DNA of 64,000 bases from Flavobacterium petrolei (GTDB lineage: Bacteria; Bacteroidota; Bacteroidia; Flavobacteriales; Flavobacteriaceae), in assembly GCF_003314435.2 (NCBI RefSeq), contig NZ_QNVY02000001.1, positions 248,001-312,000 on the forward strand. The letters are read 5' to 3'. Under the pieces are notes generated by a model. It had not been told where the DNA came from, searched no databases, and saw nothing but the letters and a program-made list of their open reading frames with translations. Position numbers and translations under genes: made by a program. This document shows, piece by piece, positions 16,970 through 26,010 of the stretch. How positions within the stretch are numbered: position 1 is the first letter of the stretch; each line of letters begins with the position of its first letter.

Positions 16970-18412
16970 ATGAGTTTAGTTTATACTATTAAATCGGGAT
17001 ATTTAGAATGTCAAGAGGAAAAACTCAACATTCCTTTTGCTTTAATTTTTTTAGAGAATGGTATTTATAGCCTTGAAATTCTATTGCCAAGTAATGATTT
17101 TTATAATAAATACAAGTTTAATTATTATTATAAACTTTATGGTATTACCGAAAAAAACTATTTCATTGAATGTTCTGGTTTACAATTAACAAGCTATGAT
17201 AGTGGCACAAATAAAGTCATATTCAGATGCGATAACTACATAAAATTAACAAAAAATGATGAGAATGAGCCCGAAATAGAAGACAAAAAAACAAGGGAAC
17301 AAATATTTTTTGTAGAATTAGAAAATTTCAAAACACAATTTGGAAATTTTACTCACATAAACAGAAGTAATAATTTAGAAGATTACAACACCTTTTTTAC
17401 CAGTCCAATTCCAGATCATACAGAAACAGTATGGATTACAGATGATTTAGAAAACAATGGTAATTATTTCAAATTCAAAATAATTCAAAAACCTAATAGC
17501 GAAAACATATTAATTGATTTCAGATCAAATGAAGGTTACTGTAAACTATATTATGACAACTATTTGAAAATCAAAAAAGACCTAATTAGTATCTTGTCTT
17601 TTATCAATGGCGGTATTGTGATAGTGAGAAGTGAGTTAACTGGAGATTATTACTCACAGAGTAATAATGGTTTCGACTCTCATAAAAAAATTAACTATTC
17701 AAGAGAAATCATTAAAGATTACTCACATAATGACTATATAGGAATCAATTCTCATCACTCACAATCAGATAGTATTTTTAGAGAAATTTTCTTTAATTGT
17801 TTTAGGAATTTTCAAAAACTGAATAAACTTCTAGATTTCGATTCTTTAATTATTTCTTTAAATATTGCATCCCAATCAAAAGGTTTAGATGAACGGTATT
17901 TCATTTTAATAACAGCTCTAGAAAGAATAACAAAAAAATATTCCACTCTAAATATTGATGATAATTCGTTTCTTATAGACAATGAAATATTTGAAAACGA
18001 AATAAAGGTAAATTTAATTGAAGCCCTTGAGAAAGTTAAAGTTATAAATCCGAATTCATGGGGTATAATGAAATCGGTAGTCTCAAATTTGAACAATAAA
18101 AATAATGGAACCAAAAAAAGTCTTTATACATTTTTAAATTATGCCAAAATCCCCATAAATGAAAACGTTCTAAACTTAATTGGAGCTGAAAGAAATGATG
18201 CAGTTCATGAAGGAAAAATTGGAAAAACCTTAGAAGACAGTTATGAAAACTATTTGAAATTAGACAATATTTTAAGAGATGTAATTTTAAATTCTATTGA
18301 ATACTTTAGCTATCGGAATAGAAAATATGTATACGCTACAAAAGAAGAATTTATTGAAGCAAACCCTAAACCTACAAATTACAATTTTCCTCCAGCGGTA
18401 ATAATGCCTTAA
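16970..18412 (+). CDS. HEPN-domain protein resembling ApeA (candidate defence protein)
   Basis: 480 residues. The N-terminal 220 residues are beta-rich (IKSGYLECQEEKLNIPFALI; then IECSGLQLTSYDSGTN) and resemble the ApeA N-terminal domain. The C-terminal half is helical (LDERYFILITALERITKKYS) and ends with ERNDAVHEGKIG, which contains the HEPN ribonuclease motif R-x4-H (RNDAVH, about residues 406-411). ApeA-type HEPN proteins are known or predicted anti-phage RNases. The coding sequence looks clearly richer in A+T than hutU or the hydroxylase on either side, and it adjoins a toxin-antitoxin pair, consistent with transfer. Family assignment is from motifs and layout, not a search. Confidence 0.65.
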   Translation: MSLVYTIKSGYLECQEEKLNIPFALIFLENGIYSLEILLPSNDFYNKYKFNYYYKLYGITEKNYFIECSGLQLTSYDSGTNKVIFRCDNYIKLTKNDENEPEIEDKKTREQIFFVELENFKTQFGNFTHINRSNNLEDYNTFFTSPIPDHTETVWITDDLENNGNYFKFKIIQKPNSENILIDFRSNEGYCKLYYDNYLKIKKDLISILSFINGGIVIVRSELTGDYYSQSNNGFDSHKKINYSREIIKDYSHNDYIGINSHHSQSDSIFREIFFNCFRNFQKLNKLLDFDSLIISLNIASQSKGLDERYFILITALERITKKYSTLNIDDNSFLIDNEIFENEIKVNLIEALEKVKVINPNSWGIMKSVVSNLNNKNNGTKKSLYTFLNYAKIPINENVLNLIGAERNDAVHEGKIGKTLEDSYENYLKLDNILRDVILNSIEYFSYRNRKYVYATKEEFIEANPKPTNYNFPPAVIMP

Positions 18413-18431
18413 TTAAATACAAAACTCCCCT

Positions 18432-18583
18432 AGCCCCGAGTGAAATGAAAAGCTTTTTGCGAAAGCCGTTTTGGTTTTTCTTGTTGCTGCAGAGCGACCA
18501 AAGGAAGCTCCCGCAGGAACGTTAGAAAAACAAACGGGTTTGCAAAAACTTGCAATGAAAAGCGGGAAATAGCTCCTGAAATT
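18432..18583 (+). repeat. Dispersed intergenic hairpin element, copy B (long form)
   Basis: Left end AGCCCCGAGTGAAATG; loop motif GCGACCAAAGGAAGCTC (18494-18510); right end ACTTGCAATGAAAAGCGGG then AAATAGCTCCTGAAATT. The internal arms (about 18461-18491 and 18508-18541) are complementary, although their sequence differs from copy A. The right end stops 2 bp before the -7 box of the phenylalanine hydroxylase gene. Confidence 0.8.
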
Positions 18584-18585
18584 CG

Positions 18586-18594
18586 TACTTTTGC
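18586..18594 (+). promoter_or_regulatory. Promoter -7 element of the phenylalanine hydroxylase gene
   Basis: TACTTTTGC (TAnnTTTGC) lies 24 bp upstream of the ATG. The -33 position falls inside the right end of repeat copy B, so the element supplies upstream promoter sequence. No exact TTG lies at -33. Confidence 0.55.
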
Positions 18595-18617
18595 AGTAGA
18601 ACTACAACGTTTTCGAT

Positions 18618-20375
18618 ATGAACTCAACTATAGAAAGCAATCCGTTATTAGACCGATTGCCAAAGCACTTAAAACAATTCATTAAACCTCAGGATTATAG
18701 CGATTACACGCCCATAAATCAAGCGGTTTGGCGTTATGTGATGCGCAAAAATGTAGATTACTTATCAAAAGTAGCCCATAGTTCCTACTTGGAAGGTTTG
18801 AAAAAAACAGGAATCGAAGTAGATAACATTCCAAGCATGTATGGTATGAACCGTATTCTGACCGAAATAGGTTGGGCTGCTGTTGCCGTGGATGGATTTA
18901 TTCCTCCAAATGCTTTTATGGAATTTCAGGCCTATAATGTGCTTGTAATTGCCTCTGACATTCGCCAACTCGAACATATAGAATACACGCCCGCACCGGA
19001 TATCATTCACGAAGGTGCTGGTCACGCTCCCATTATTGCCAATCCGGAATATGCTGAATACCTGCGTCGTTTTGGGGAAATAGGCTGTAAAGCGATTTCT
19101 TCTCACAAAGATTACCAAATGTATGAAGCCATCCGACTGCTTTCTATCTTGAAAGAAGCCGAAGATACGCCGCAAGCCGATATTGATGCTGCCGAAAAAG
19201 CGGTGGAAGATTTGCAGAATAACATGGGTGAATTATCCGAAATGGCGCAAATTAGAAACCTGCATTGGTGGACCGTGGAATATGGTTTGATAGGAACTGT
19301 TGACAATCCAAAAATTTATGGTGCCGGACTGCTTTCGTCCATTGGTGAAAGCGCTTGGTGTATGACGGATAATGTGAAGAAAATCCCTTATGATATTTCA
19401 GCAGCGAACCAAAGTTTTGACATTACAAAACTGCAACCGCAGCTTTACGTTACTCCAGATTTTGCTTATTTAAGCTTAGTTTTAGAAGAGTTTGCCAATA
19501 AAATGGCGTTGCGTACCGGAGGATTATCAGGAATTAATAAACTGATTCATTCGAATGCTTTAGGAACGATTGAATTGAGCACCGGAATTCAGATTTCGGG
19601 AGTTTTTACAAATGTTATTGAAGAAGAAGGAAAACCCGTTTATATCCAAACAACCGGAAAAACGGCATTGTCATACCGTGAAAAAGAATTAGTTGGTCAT
19701 GGAACAATCAAACATGCCGAAGGTTTTGGAAGTCCTATTGGAAAATTAAAAGGTATAAATCTAGCGATTGAAGACATGAGTCCAAGAGACTTAAGCGCTT
19801 ATTCCATTACCGAAAGTAAAAGTGTAACACTTGAATTTGAAGGAGATATTACCGTAAAAGGGGAAATCATTACAGGTTCTAGAAACCTGCACGGAGAGAT
19901 TATTTTAATCAGTTTAAAGAATTGTACCGTGACACATGGAGAAACTATTTTGTTCCAACCGGAATGGGGAATTTACGATATGGCTGTAGGTAAAAAAGTG
20001 ATTTCAGCATTTTCAGGTCCTGCTGATGTGAATAGTTTTGATTTGATTTCGCATGTTCCAACAAGCAAAACCATCAAAGCGAAACATACCGCGGAACGTG
20101 ATGATTTAGAGGTTTTATACCAAACAGTTCGAAACATAAGAGAAACAAAGGATACCGAAACTTCTTTGGCTCCAATTTTTGATAAATTACGAACTAATCA
20201 TCCAAACGATTGGTTGTTAGCTGTTGAAATTACCGAGCTATTGAACGACCGAAACGAACCTCAATTGCTACAGGAAATAATGGTTTATTTGGATCAATTG
20301 AAAGTAAAAAGACCCGAAATAGCGCATTTGATTGCTGGTGGTTTGGATTTGATTTTTGACAAAGAGAAAGCTTAA
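18618..20375 (+). CDS. Aromatic amino acid hydroxylase (phenylalanine 4-hydroxylase) with C-terminal extension
   Basis: 585 residues. The non-haem iron site is visible: HEGAGH (His131 and His136) and Glu221 in WWTVEYG. The protein is pterin-dependent and converts Phe to Tyr. The catalytic region covers roughly residues 20-330. A further 250 residues of beta-rich sequence (EGDITVKGEIITGSRNLHG; FQPEWGIYDMAVGKKV) form an extension absent from the 260-300-residue proteobacterial PhhA but usual, as I recall, in Bacteroidota. The pterin-recycling dehydratase it needs is encoded at 41851-42126. Monocistronic, ending at a strong bidirectional terminator. Confidence 0.92.
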   Translation: MNSTIESNPLLDRLPKHLKQFIKPQDYSDYTPINQAVWRYVMRKNVDYLSKVAHSSYLEGLKKTGIEVDNIPSMYGMNRILTEIGWAAVAVDGFIPPNAFMEFQAYNVLVIASDIRQLEHIEYTPAPDIIHEGAGHAPIIANPEYAEYLRRFGEIGCKAISSHKDYQMYEAIRLLSILKEAEDTPQADIDAAEKAVEDLQNNMGELSEMAQIRNLHWWTVEYGLIGTVDNPKIYGAGLLSSIGESAWCMTDNVKKIPYDISAANQSFDITKLQPQLYVTPDFAYLSLVLEEFANKMALRTGGLSGINKLIHSNALGTIELSTGIQISGVFTNVIEEEGKPVYIQTTGKTALSYREKELVGHGTIKHAEGFGSPIGKLKGINLAIEDMSPRDLSAYSITESKSVTLEFEGDITVKGEIITGSRNLHGEIILISLKNCTVTHGETILFQPEWGIYDMAVGKKVISAFSGPADVNSFDLISHVPTSKTIKAKHTAERDDLEVLYQTVRNIRETKDTETSLAPIFDKLRTNHPNDWLLAVEITELLNDRNEPQLLQEIMVYLDQLKVKRPEIAHLIAGGLDLIFDKEKA

Positions 20376-20444
20376 AAAAAGGAACCGCAAATTCACAAAT
20401 TATTAGAGTTGTCTAAAATTTGTGAATTTGCGGTTCCTTTTTTA
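20374..20444. terminator. Long bidirectional terminator
   Basis: A near-perfect 26-bp inverted repeat: AAAAGGAACCGCAAATTCAC with its complement GTGAATTTGCGGTTCCTTTT, plus A/T tails, between the convergent hydroxylase and DUF4230 genes. Confidence 0.93.
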
Positions 20445-20445
20445 A

Positions 20446-21066
20446 TTATAATTTTATTTTTTGCCCAAAATCTTTCTCGCTTTCGATAATTTTACCTTCG
20501 TATTTTAAAGTCCAACCCAACTGACTCGTTGTAATTAATAGTTTAGACAACTCGCTGATCAATCGGTTTTGAGCATTGGTTTTCAAAGTTGATTTCTCAA
20601 TTTTCTTAGCCAAATTTGCTTTTACTGATTTGTTGATTTTATTGTAATCATCTCCCGTAAAAGGATTCAGTTTACTTTGTTCGACATCATAAAATTGAAT
20701 ATCCGGACTGATTTTTATTTCTTCTTTTGGAATACTAACAATCGTGATGGTTTTATTTTTTTCATCGATATCGTATTTCATTTTGTGCAAATCATACGCT
20801 ACAGTTACATCGGCATTGACGACAACCAAAGCTTTTTTCTCGAAAGAAAGCATGTCCATCAAGTATTTCTGTTGATTTTTATAGGTGATAACTTCTGAGA
20901 AATGACCTTCGGTAACAACCAATTTCCCTACATTTAGGATTTGTTGCTGAATGAGATTTGTATTGTACGTGATATCTTCATCATCGTTTTTCTTAAAATC
21001 GCAATATTTGAACAATAAAAATATCCCACCGATAACTGCTATTCCAATAAGTATTCTTCTAAGCAT
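20446..21066 (-). CDS. DUF4230 membrane-anchored protein
   Basis: 206 residues. An N-terminal transmembrane helix (ILIGIAVIGGIFLLFKY) is followed by a periplasmic alpha/beta domain with VGKLVVTEGHFSEVITY and VNADVTVAYDL, the DUF4230 pattern. Function unknown. It lies 2 bp downstream of the GSCFA gene, so the two are very likely co-transcribed. Confidence 0.88.
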   Translation of the reverse strand: MLRRILIGIAVIGGIFLLFKYCDFKKNDDEDITYNTNLIQQQILNVGKLVVTEGHFSEVITYKNQQKYLMDMLSFEKKALVVVNADVTVAYDLHKMKYDIDEKNKTITIVSIPKEEIKISPDIQFYDVEQSKLNPFTGDDYNKINKSVKANLAKKIEKSTLKTNAQNRLISELSKLLITTSQLGWTLKYEGKIIESEKDFGQKIKL

Positions 21067-21068
21067 AA

Positions 21069-22025
21069 TTAAAATTTCATAAATGAATATTGACTTTCCA
21101 ATTTAGTGATTTTTTCTCTGACTTTGGTCTCGAACTTTAAATGACTTTCAGAATCCGGATTAAAAGGCTTGTGCGAAAGACTTTTTTGAATACTTTCTAC
21201 TTCATCCATCGTCGCAAAAGCAGTTTCAGAAATAGTAGTTTCCTTGAAACGTTTCCAAATATAATCGATTGCCACTTGATTAGGATGTAACATATCTTCT
21301 GCATAAAAACGGTAATCCCTAAGTTCATCCATCATGATTTCGTAGCTCGGGAAATAAGCCCTCTCAGCCCCCGAAGAGGTAACTTGCAAAGCACTGTACA
21401 AGGCAGAAATTAAATTCGCTTTACTTACCTGATTTTCTACAAAACCATCTTTGATGTGTCGTACCGGTGAAACCGTGAAAATAATATTGCAATTAGGATT
21501 TAAAGCATGAATTAATTTCAGTGTATTTGCTATACTTTCTTTTATTTCCTCTACAGAAAGTAACTCTTTCTTGAACTGCTTTTGTGGCACTTTATGGCAA
21601 TTCGCCACAATAGAATCGCTTTCTATATTTCGATAAACCCACGAAGTTCCATATGTGATGATAAAATGTGTTGATTCGGTTATTTGTTGGTTAGTTGATT
21701 TGATTAGGTCATTTAAAGATGCTAACAATTCTTCTTTATTTGAATTACTTAAATCCGAATGTACATCAAAACAATGCCAACGTTCATTGTGAAAAAAAAT
21801 ATCGTTTTCTGTAAAGTCCTTTCCAGAAACAGCAAAGTCTATCAGTTTTTCAATCGCTAAAGGATGAAATAAAATACCAACTGGATTACAATGATTTTGA
21901 AATTTAAAATAGTCCAGTTTCTCTGCCATATTAACCGCAAAACAAGAACCTAAAGAGACAATCTTTGAATTGTAGTCTATTGGATAATTACTTTCAAGAA
22001 TGGGAATTGGGGTTCTGAATTGCAT
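21069..22025 (-). CDS. GSCFA-domain protein (SGNH-like hydrolase)
   Basis: 318 residues. The family-defining motif lies at KIVSLGSCFAVNMAEKL near residue 25. FIITYGTSWVYRN and FTVSPVRHIKDG follow, and MLHPNQVAIDYIW near the C-terminus supplies the Asp/His-like block of SGNH folds. A serine-esterase type activity is predicted but the substrate is unknown. Adjacent upstream partner of DUF4230. Confidence 0.92.
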   Translation of the reverse strand: MQFRTPIPILESNYPIDYNSKIVSLGSCFAVNMAEKLDYFKFQNHCNPVGILFHPLAIEKLIDFAVSGKDFTENDIFFHNERWHCFDVHSDLSNSNKEELLASLNDLIKSTNQQITESTHFIITYGTSWVYRNIESDSIVANCHKVPQKQFKKELLSVEEIKESIANTLKLIHALNPNCNIIFTVSPVRHIKDGFVENQVSKANLISALYSALQVTSSGAERAYFPSYEIMMDELRDYRFYAEDMLHPNQVAIDYIWKRFKETTISETAFATMDEVESIQKSLSHKPFNPDSESHLKFETKVREKITKLESQYSFMKF

Positions 22026-22112
22026 TGTTAATTTATTTACTACAAATTTGAATAATTTTAGCGAATTAAATGAGGTTTAGATCTTTTTTCATTGGTATTA
22101 AAAAATCTAAAA

Positions 22113-22151
22113 TTAAAAAACCCTTTCAGAGTTTTAAACTTTGAAAGGGTT
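22113..22151 (-). terminator. Terminator after the lipoprotein gene at 22174
   Basis: AACCCTTTCAGAGTTT and AAACTTTGAAAGGGTT form a stem of about 15 bp. On the minus strand it is followed by a run of T, 23 bp past the stop. Confidence 0.85.
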
Positions 22152-22173
22152 GTTACAAACATAAATGTTTTTA

Positions 22174-22950
22174 TTAATAGAAGTATTCTGTTTTCAAATA
22201 ACCACCATTTCCATTAGTAGCAACAGTATTTTCGGAAACCCGTTCTATCGGGTAATTATCTAAATCGTATTTAAAAGAATTAGTATAAAAATTAGCTGAT
22301 GATGTGATTTGGTCGTCTTTAGAAATACTTGTAATTACAGTACTCATCAAACTATTATTAGAAGAGATTTCTTCATTATAATCCAACAGTTTTTTGTAGC
22401 CCGAAATATTATATAATGGATTATGCTTAGTATCATAATCAAAACTTATGCTATAATTTGAAGTAACTCCTACTGCCGTGTTGTCTAAAATTCGTTCGTC
22501 TTTCAAGAAATTTTCATTTTCAAAAGACAATTTTCCGTGAAATTCCTTTACTTGCTGATTTGCTGAACCAATCGTAAATTTTTCATAAGAAACAGTTTCA
22601 TCTGAGTTGTGATTGTATTTTATTCTGTAATTACCCAAAGATTCAACTCCAACCAATTTTCCTTCAAGATAACTATATTCAATAGTCTCCAGAAGCTGAT
22701 TTACTTTATTTAGCGTTACCGTTTTGTTAATCAAGCCATCAGTATACGTAAAATCGGTACGTTTCTTAGCACCGTCAATACTCACTATTTCATTTCCATT
22801 ATAAGTAAACAAAGTTATTTCAGAAGTTCCATTTACTGATGTCTCAACTATTTTTTTTATAAATTTTATGCTATCATCATTATCCGATGAACAAGAATAA
22901 AGAGCCATTAAACAAATCGATACTATCCAAAATATTTTGTTTTTTTTCAT
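22174..22950 (-). CDS. Lipoprotein with RHS/YD-like beta repeats, function unknown
   Basis: 258 residues. Signal MKKNKIFWIVSICLMALYSC, then SSDNDD. The body consists of short beta hairpins of the type FTYNGNEIVSIDGAKKRTDF / YSYLEGKLVGVESLGNYRIKY / FDYDTKHNPLY, as in the DUF4595-like Bacteroidota lipoproteins related to RHS/YD repeats. A surface or periplasmic location is expected. It lies between alaS and the GSCFA unit on the same strand, with its own terminator. Confidence 0.7.
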   Translation of the reverse strand: MKKNKIFWIVSICLMALYSCSSDNDDSIKFIKKIVETSVNGTSEITLFTYNGNEIVSIDGAKKRTDFTYTDGLINKTVTLNKVNQLLETIEYSYLEGKLVGVESLGNYRIKYNHNSDETVSYEKFTIGSANQQVKEFHGKLSFENENFLKDERILDNTAVGVTSNYSISFDYDTKHNPLYNISGYKKLLDYNEEISSNNSLMSTVITSISKDDQITSSANFYTNSFKYDLDNYPIERVSENTVATNGNGGYLKTEYFY

Positions 22951-23053
22951 TAAAAGTCAATTATATTATAGTCTATTTTAGAATTTTTAATAATTAATTA
23001 AAGTACAAAGTTACAAAAACATTTCCTATCATTTCTAATTTGAATCTTTCTAC

Positions 23054-25690
23054 TTACCTTACAAACTCAATTGCTTTATCCAAAGCTTGTTGAATTCCAG
23101 CTACATTCTTCCCACCTGCTGTCGCAAAAAACGGTTGTCCGCCACCACCTCCTTGGATAAATTTACCCAATTCACGAACTACTTGTCCTGCGTTCAGATT
23201 TTTCTCCGCCACTAATTCTTTAGAAACATAACAGGTCAACATTGGTTTTTCTTCGTCGGCAGTAGCCAAAACTAAAAATAAGTTATTCCCTAAATTCCCT
23301 AATTCGTAAGCCAAATCTTTTGCTCCTTCTGGATTCAAATAGACTTGTTTGGCTAAGAATTGCACGCCGTTTATTTCCTGAATTTCAGCAACTAAACTCG
23401 CTTTCAAGTTTTTTACTTTATCTTTAACCAAAGCTTCAATTTGTTTCGCTAATTTGGCGTTTTCTTCTTGCATCGAATGAACGGCTTTCAAAATATCCTG
23501 AGGATTTTTCAAGGCTGATTTCACTTCATTCAATGTGTTTTCATACGAAGCAAAATGTGCTTTTACCGCATCACTTGTAATCGCTTCGATACGACGAATT
23601 CCCGCAGCAACCGCTCCTTCAGAAACGATTTTGAAATGCCAGATTTCAGCTGTATTTTTCACATGGATTCCACCGCATAATTCCATGCTTTCGCCAAATT
23701 TAATCGCACGAACCTCATCACCATATTTCTCTCCAAACAAAGCCATCGCTCCTTCTTGAACTGCTTGCACAAAAGGAATGTTTCTTCTTTCGATTAGTGG
23801 CAATTGCTCTTGGATTCTTGCGTTTACAAAATCTTCCACTTGTTGCAATTCAGTTTCTGTCATTTTAGCAAAATGAGAAAAGTCAAAACGCAAGTAGTTT
23901 GGATTTACTAAAGATCCTTTTTGTTCCACGTGTGTTCCTAAAATACTTCTCAACGCTTGATGCATCAAGTGTGTCGCCGAATGATTTCTGGAAGACAAGC
24001 TTCTCAAATCCTGATTTACTTTAGCAACAAAACCAGCGTTTACATTTTCTGGTAATTGTTTTGTAAAATGTAAAATCAGGTTATTTTCTTTTTTAGTGTC
24101 GATGATTTCAATCGTTTCGTTTGCAGAAACCAACATTCCTTTATCACCCACTTGTCCGCCACCTTCAGGATAGAATGGTGTATTATCTAAAACGATTTGG
24201 TACAAAACTCCGTCTTTTTTACTGTCTACTTTACGGATACGAGTAATTTTTACATCACTTTCAGTTTGATCGTAACCTACAAATGTTTCCACATTTCCAG
24301 GAATCAATACAGACCAGTCTTCAGTAGAAACTTCCGATGCAGCACGGGAACGATTTTTTTGTTCCTGCATTGCAGCGTTAAAACCAGCTTCGTCTAGTTC
24401 GAATCCTTTTTCTCTCAGAATTAATGCTGTTAAGTCAATTGGAAATCCGAAAGTATCGTACAATTCAAATGCTTTTGTTCCTGAAACGGTTGCACCTTTA
24501 GTTTCGGCAACTACATTTTCTAATAATTGTAATCCTTGGTCTAATGTTCTCAAGAAAGAAGCTTCTTCTTCACGAATTACATTCGTAACCAATTGTTGTT
24601 GTGCTTTGATTTCTGGGAAAAACTCCCCCATTTGATTCGCTAAAACACTAACCAATTGATTGATGAAAGGTTCTTTGGTATTCAAGAACGTAAATCCATA
24701 ACGAATTGCACGACGCAAAATTCTACGAATCACATAACCAGCGCCCGTGTTTGATGGCAATTGTCCATCAGCAATAGCAAAAGCTACGGCACGAACATGA
24801 TCAACTACTACACGAATAGCAATATTGGTTTTGTTTTGCTCTTCGCTGCTATTTAAAACTTCGTTTGAAGTGTATTTTAATCCTGTGATTTGTTCTACTT
24901 TTTCAATAAGTGGTGTAAAAACATCGGTATCATAATTGGAAGTTTTTCCTTGTAATGCCATACACAAACGCTCAAATCCCATTCCGGTATCAACGTGTTT
25001 TGCAGGTAATTTTTCTAGAGAACCATCAGCTTTACGGTTGAATTCCATAAATACATTATTCCAAATTTCCACTACTTGCGGATGGTCATTGTTTACCAAA
25101 CTCTTTCCTGAAACTAAAGCTTTTTCTTCTGCAGAACGAATGTCAACATGAATTTCTGAACATGGTCCGCAAGGTCCTTGGTCGCCCATTTCCCAGAAGT
25201 TGTCTTTCTTGTTTCCAAGAATGATTCGGTCTTCGTCAATTAATTCCTTCCATATATCCCAAGCTTCTTGGTCGAACGGTACATTTTCTTCTGGATTTCC
25301 TTCAAATACAGAAACATATAAATTTTCTTTTGGGATTTTATACACCTCAGTCAAAAGTTCCCAAGCCCAGTTGATGGCTTCTTTTTTGAAATAATCTCCA
25401 AATGACCAGTTTCCCAGCATTTCAAACATGGTGTGATGATAGGTATCAAAACCTACATCTTCCAAGTCATTATGTTTTCCTGAAACACGAAGACATTTTT
25501 GCGTATCGGCAATTCTGGTGCTTTTTGGAGTTCCGTTCCCCAAAAAATATTCTTTGAATTGCGCCATTCCTGAGTTGTTGAACATCAGTGTTGGATCGTC
25601 CTTAAGAACTATGGGTGCCGATGGAACGATTAAGTGTCCTTTTGATGCGAAAAAATCCAAAAATTGTTTACGTACGTCTTGTGATTTCAT
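23054..25690 (-). CDS. alaS: Alanyl-tRNA synthetase
   Basis: 878 residues, full length. It charges tRNA-Ala in the cytosol. The class II core starts [19 protein letters not shown], with [11 protein letters not shown] and [16 protein letters not shown]. The editing domain has the zinc ligands HSATHLMH and LCGGIH, and the DHHA1-like Gly-rich end [17 protein letters not shown] is intact. It is preceded on its leader by a heptad repeat and by repeat copy C. Divergent from the M23 peptidase gene. Confidence 0.98.
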   Translation of the reverse strand: MKSQDVRKQFLDFFASKGHLIVPSAPIVLKDDPTLMFNNSGMAQFKEYFLGNGTPKSTRIADTQKCLRVSGKHNDLEDVGFDTYHHTMFEMLGNWSFGDYFKKEAINWAWELLTEVYKIPKENLYVSVFEGNPEENVPFDQEAWDIWKELIDEDRIILGNKKDNFWEMGDQGPCGPCSEIHVDIRSAEEKALVSGKSLVNNDHPQVVEIWNNVFMEFNRKADGSLEKLPAKHVDTGMGFERLCMALQGKTSNYDTDVFTPLIEKVEQITGLKYTSNEVLNSSEEQNKTNIAIRVVVDHVRAVAFAIADGQLPSNTGAGYVIRRILRRAIRYGFTFLNTKEPFINQLVSVLANQMGEFFPEIKAQQQLVTNVIREEEASFLRTLDQGLQLLENVVAETKGATVSGTKAFELYDTFGFPIDLTALILREKGFELDEAGFNAAMQEQKNRSRAASEVSTEDWSVLIPGNVETFVGYDQTESDVKITRIRKVDSKKDGVLYQIVLDNTPFYPEGGGQVGDKGMLVSANETIEIIDTKKENNLILHFTKQLPENVNAGFVAKVNQDLRSLSSRNHSATHLMHQALRSILGTHVEQKGSLVNPNYLRFDFSHFAKMTETELQQVEDFVNARIQEQLPLIERRNIPFVQAVQEGAMALFGEKYGDEVRAIKFGESMELCGGIHVKNTAEIWHFKIVSEGAVAAGIRRIEAITSDAVKAHFASYENTLNEVKSALKNPQDILKAVHSMQEENAKLAKQIEALVKDKVKNLKASLVAEIQEINGVQFLAKQVYLNPEGAKDLAYELGNLGNNLFLVLATADEEKPMLTCYVSKELVAEKNLNAGQVVRELGKFIQGGGGGQPFFATAGGKNVAGIQQALDKAIEFVR

Positions 25691-25701
25691 TATTAATTTT
25701 A

Positions 25702-25725
25702 GTTTAAAGTTTAAGGTTTAAAGTT
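25702..25725. repeat. Heptad tandem repeat in the alaS leader
   Basis: GTTTAAA GTTTAAG GTTTAAA GTT at 25702-25725: three 7-bp units, 11 bp upstream of the alaS start codon (minus). The same unit type occurs at 58965 ahead of the sigma-54 activator. Confidence 0.6.
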
Positions 25726-25764
25726 AATTATCCCTGAAACTACATCTTTTACTATTCATTTTTT

Positions 25765-25906
25765 GCCCCAGATAGCAGTGAAAAGCTTCGAGATTTATAC
25801 ATCTATTTTTTCTTGAGGTGGCAGAGCGACTAGAGGAAGCTCCTGCTCGCTCATTAGAAAAAAAGATTTATAAACGAGAACTTGTAACGAATAGCTGGAA
25901 TAGGCA
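25765..25906 (+). repeat. Dispersed intergenic hairpin element, copy C (long form, decayed right end)
   Basis: Left end GCCCCAGATAGCAGTGAAAA; loop motif GCGACTAGAGGAAGCTC (25827-25843); right end ACTTGTAACGAATAGCTGG, after which the tail diverges. The arms (about 25789-25824 and 25844-25877) are complementary across some 30 positions with their own private sequence. It lies between the divergent alaS and M23 peptidase genes. Confidence 0.75.
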
Positions 25907-26010
25907 CATTATTTTATTTATTCCTGAAAAAAGGGTGTAACAAATGAAACATTTCTTAAATTTGTTCGTCTAACCTTTTTACAGTGTGCAAAAATAGGGT
26001 ATTTTAAAAT

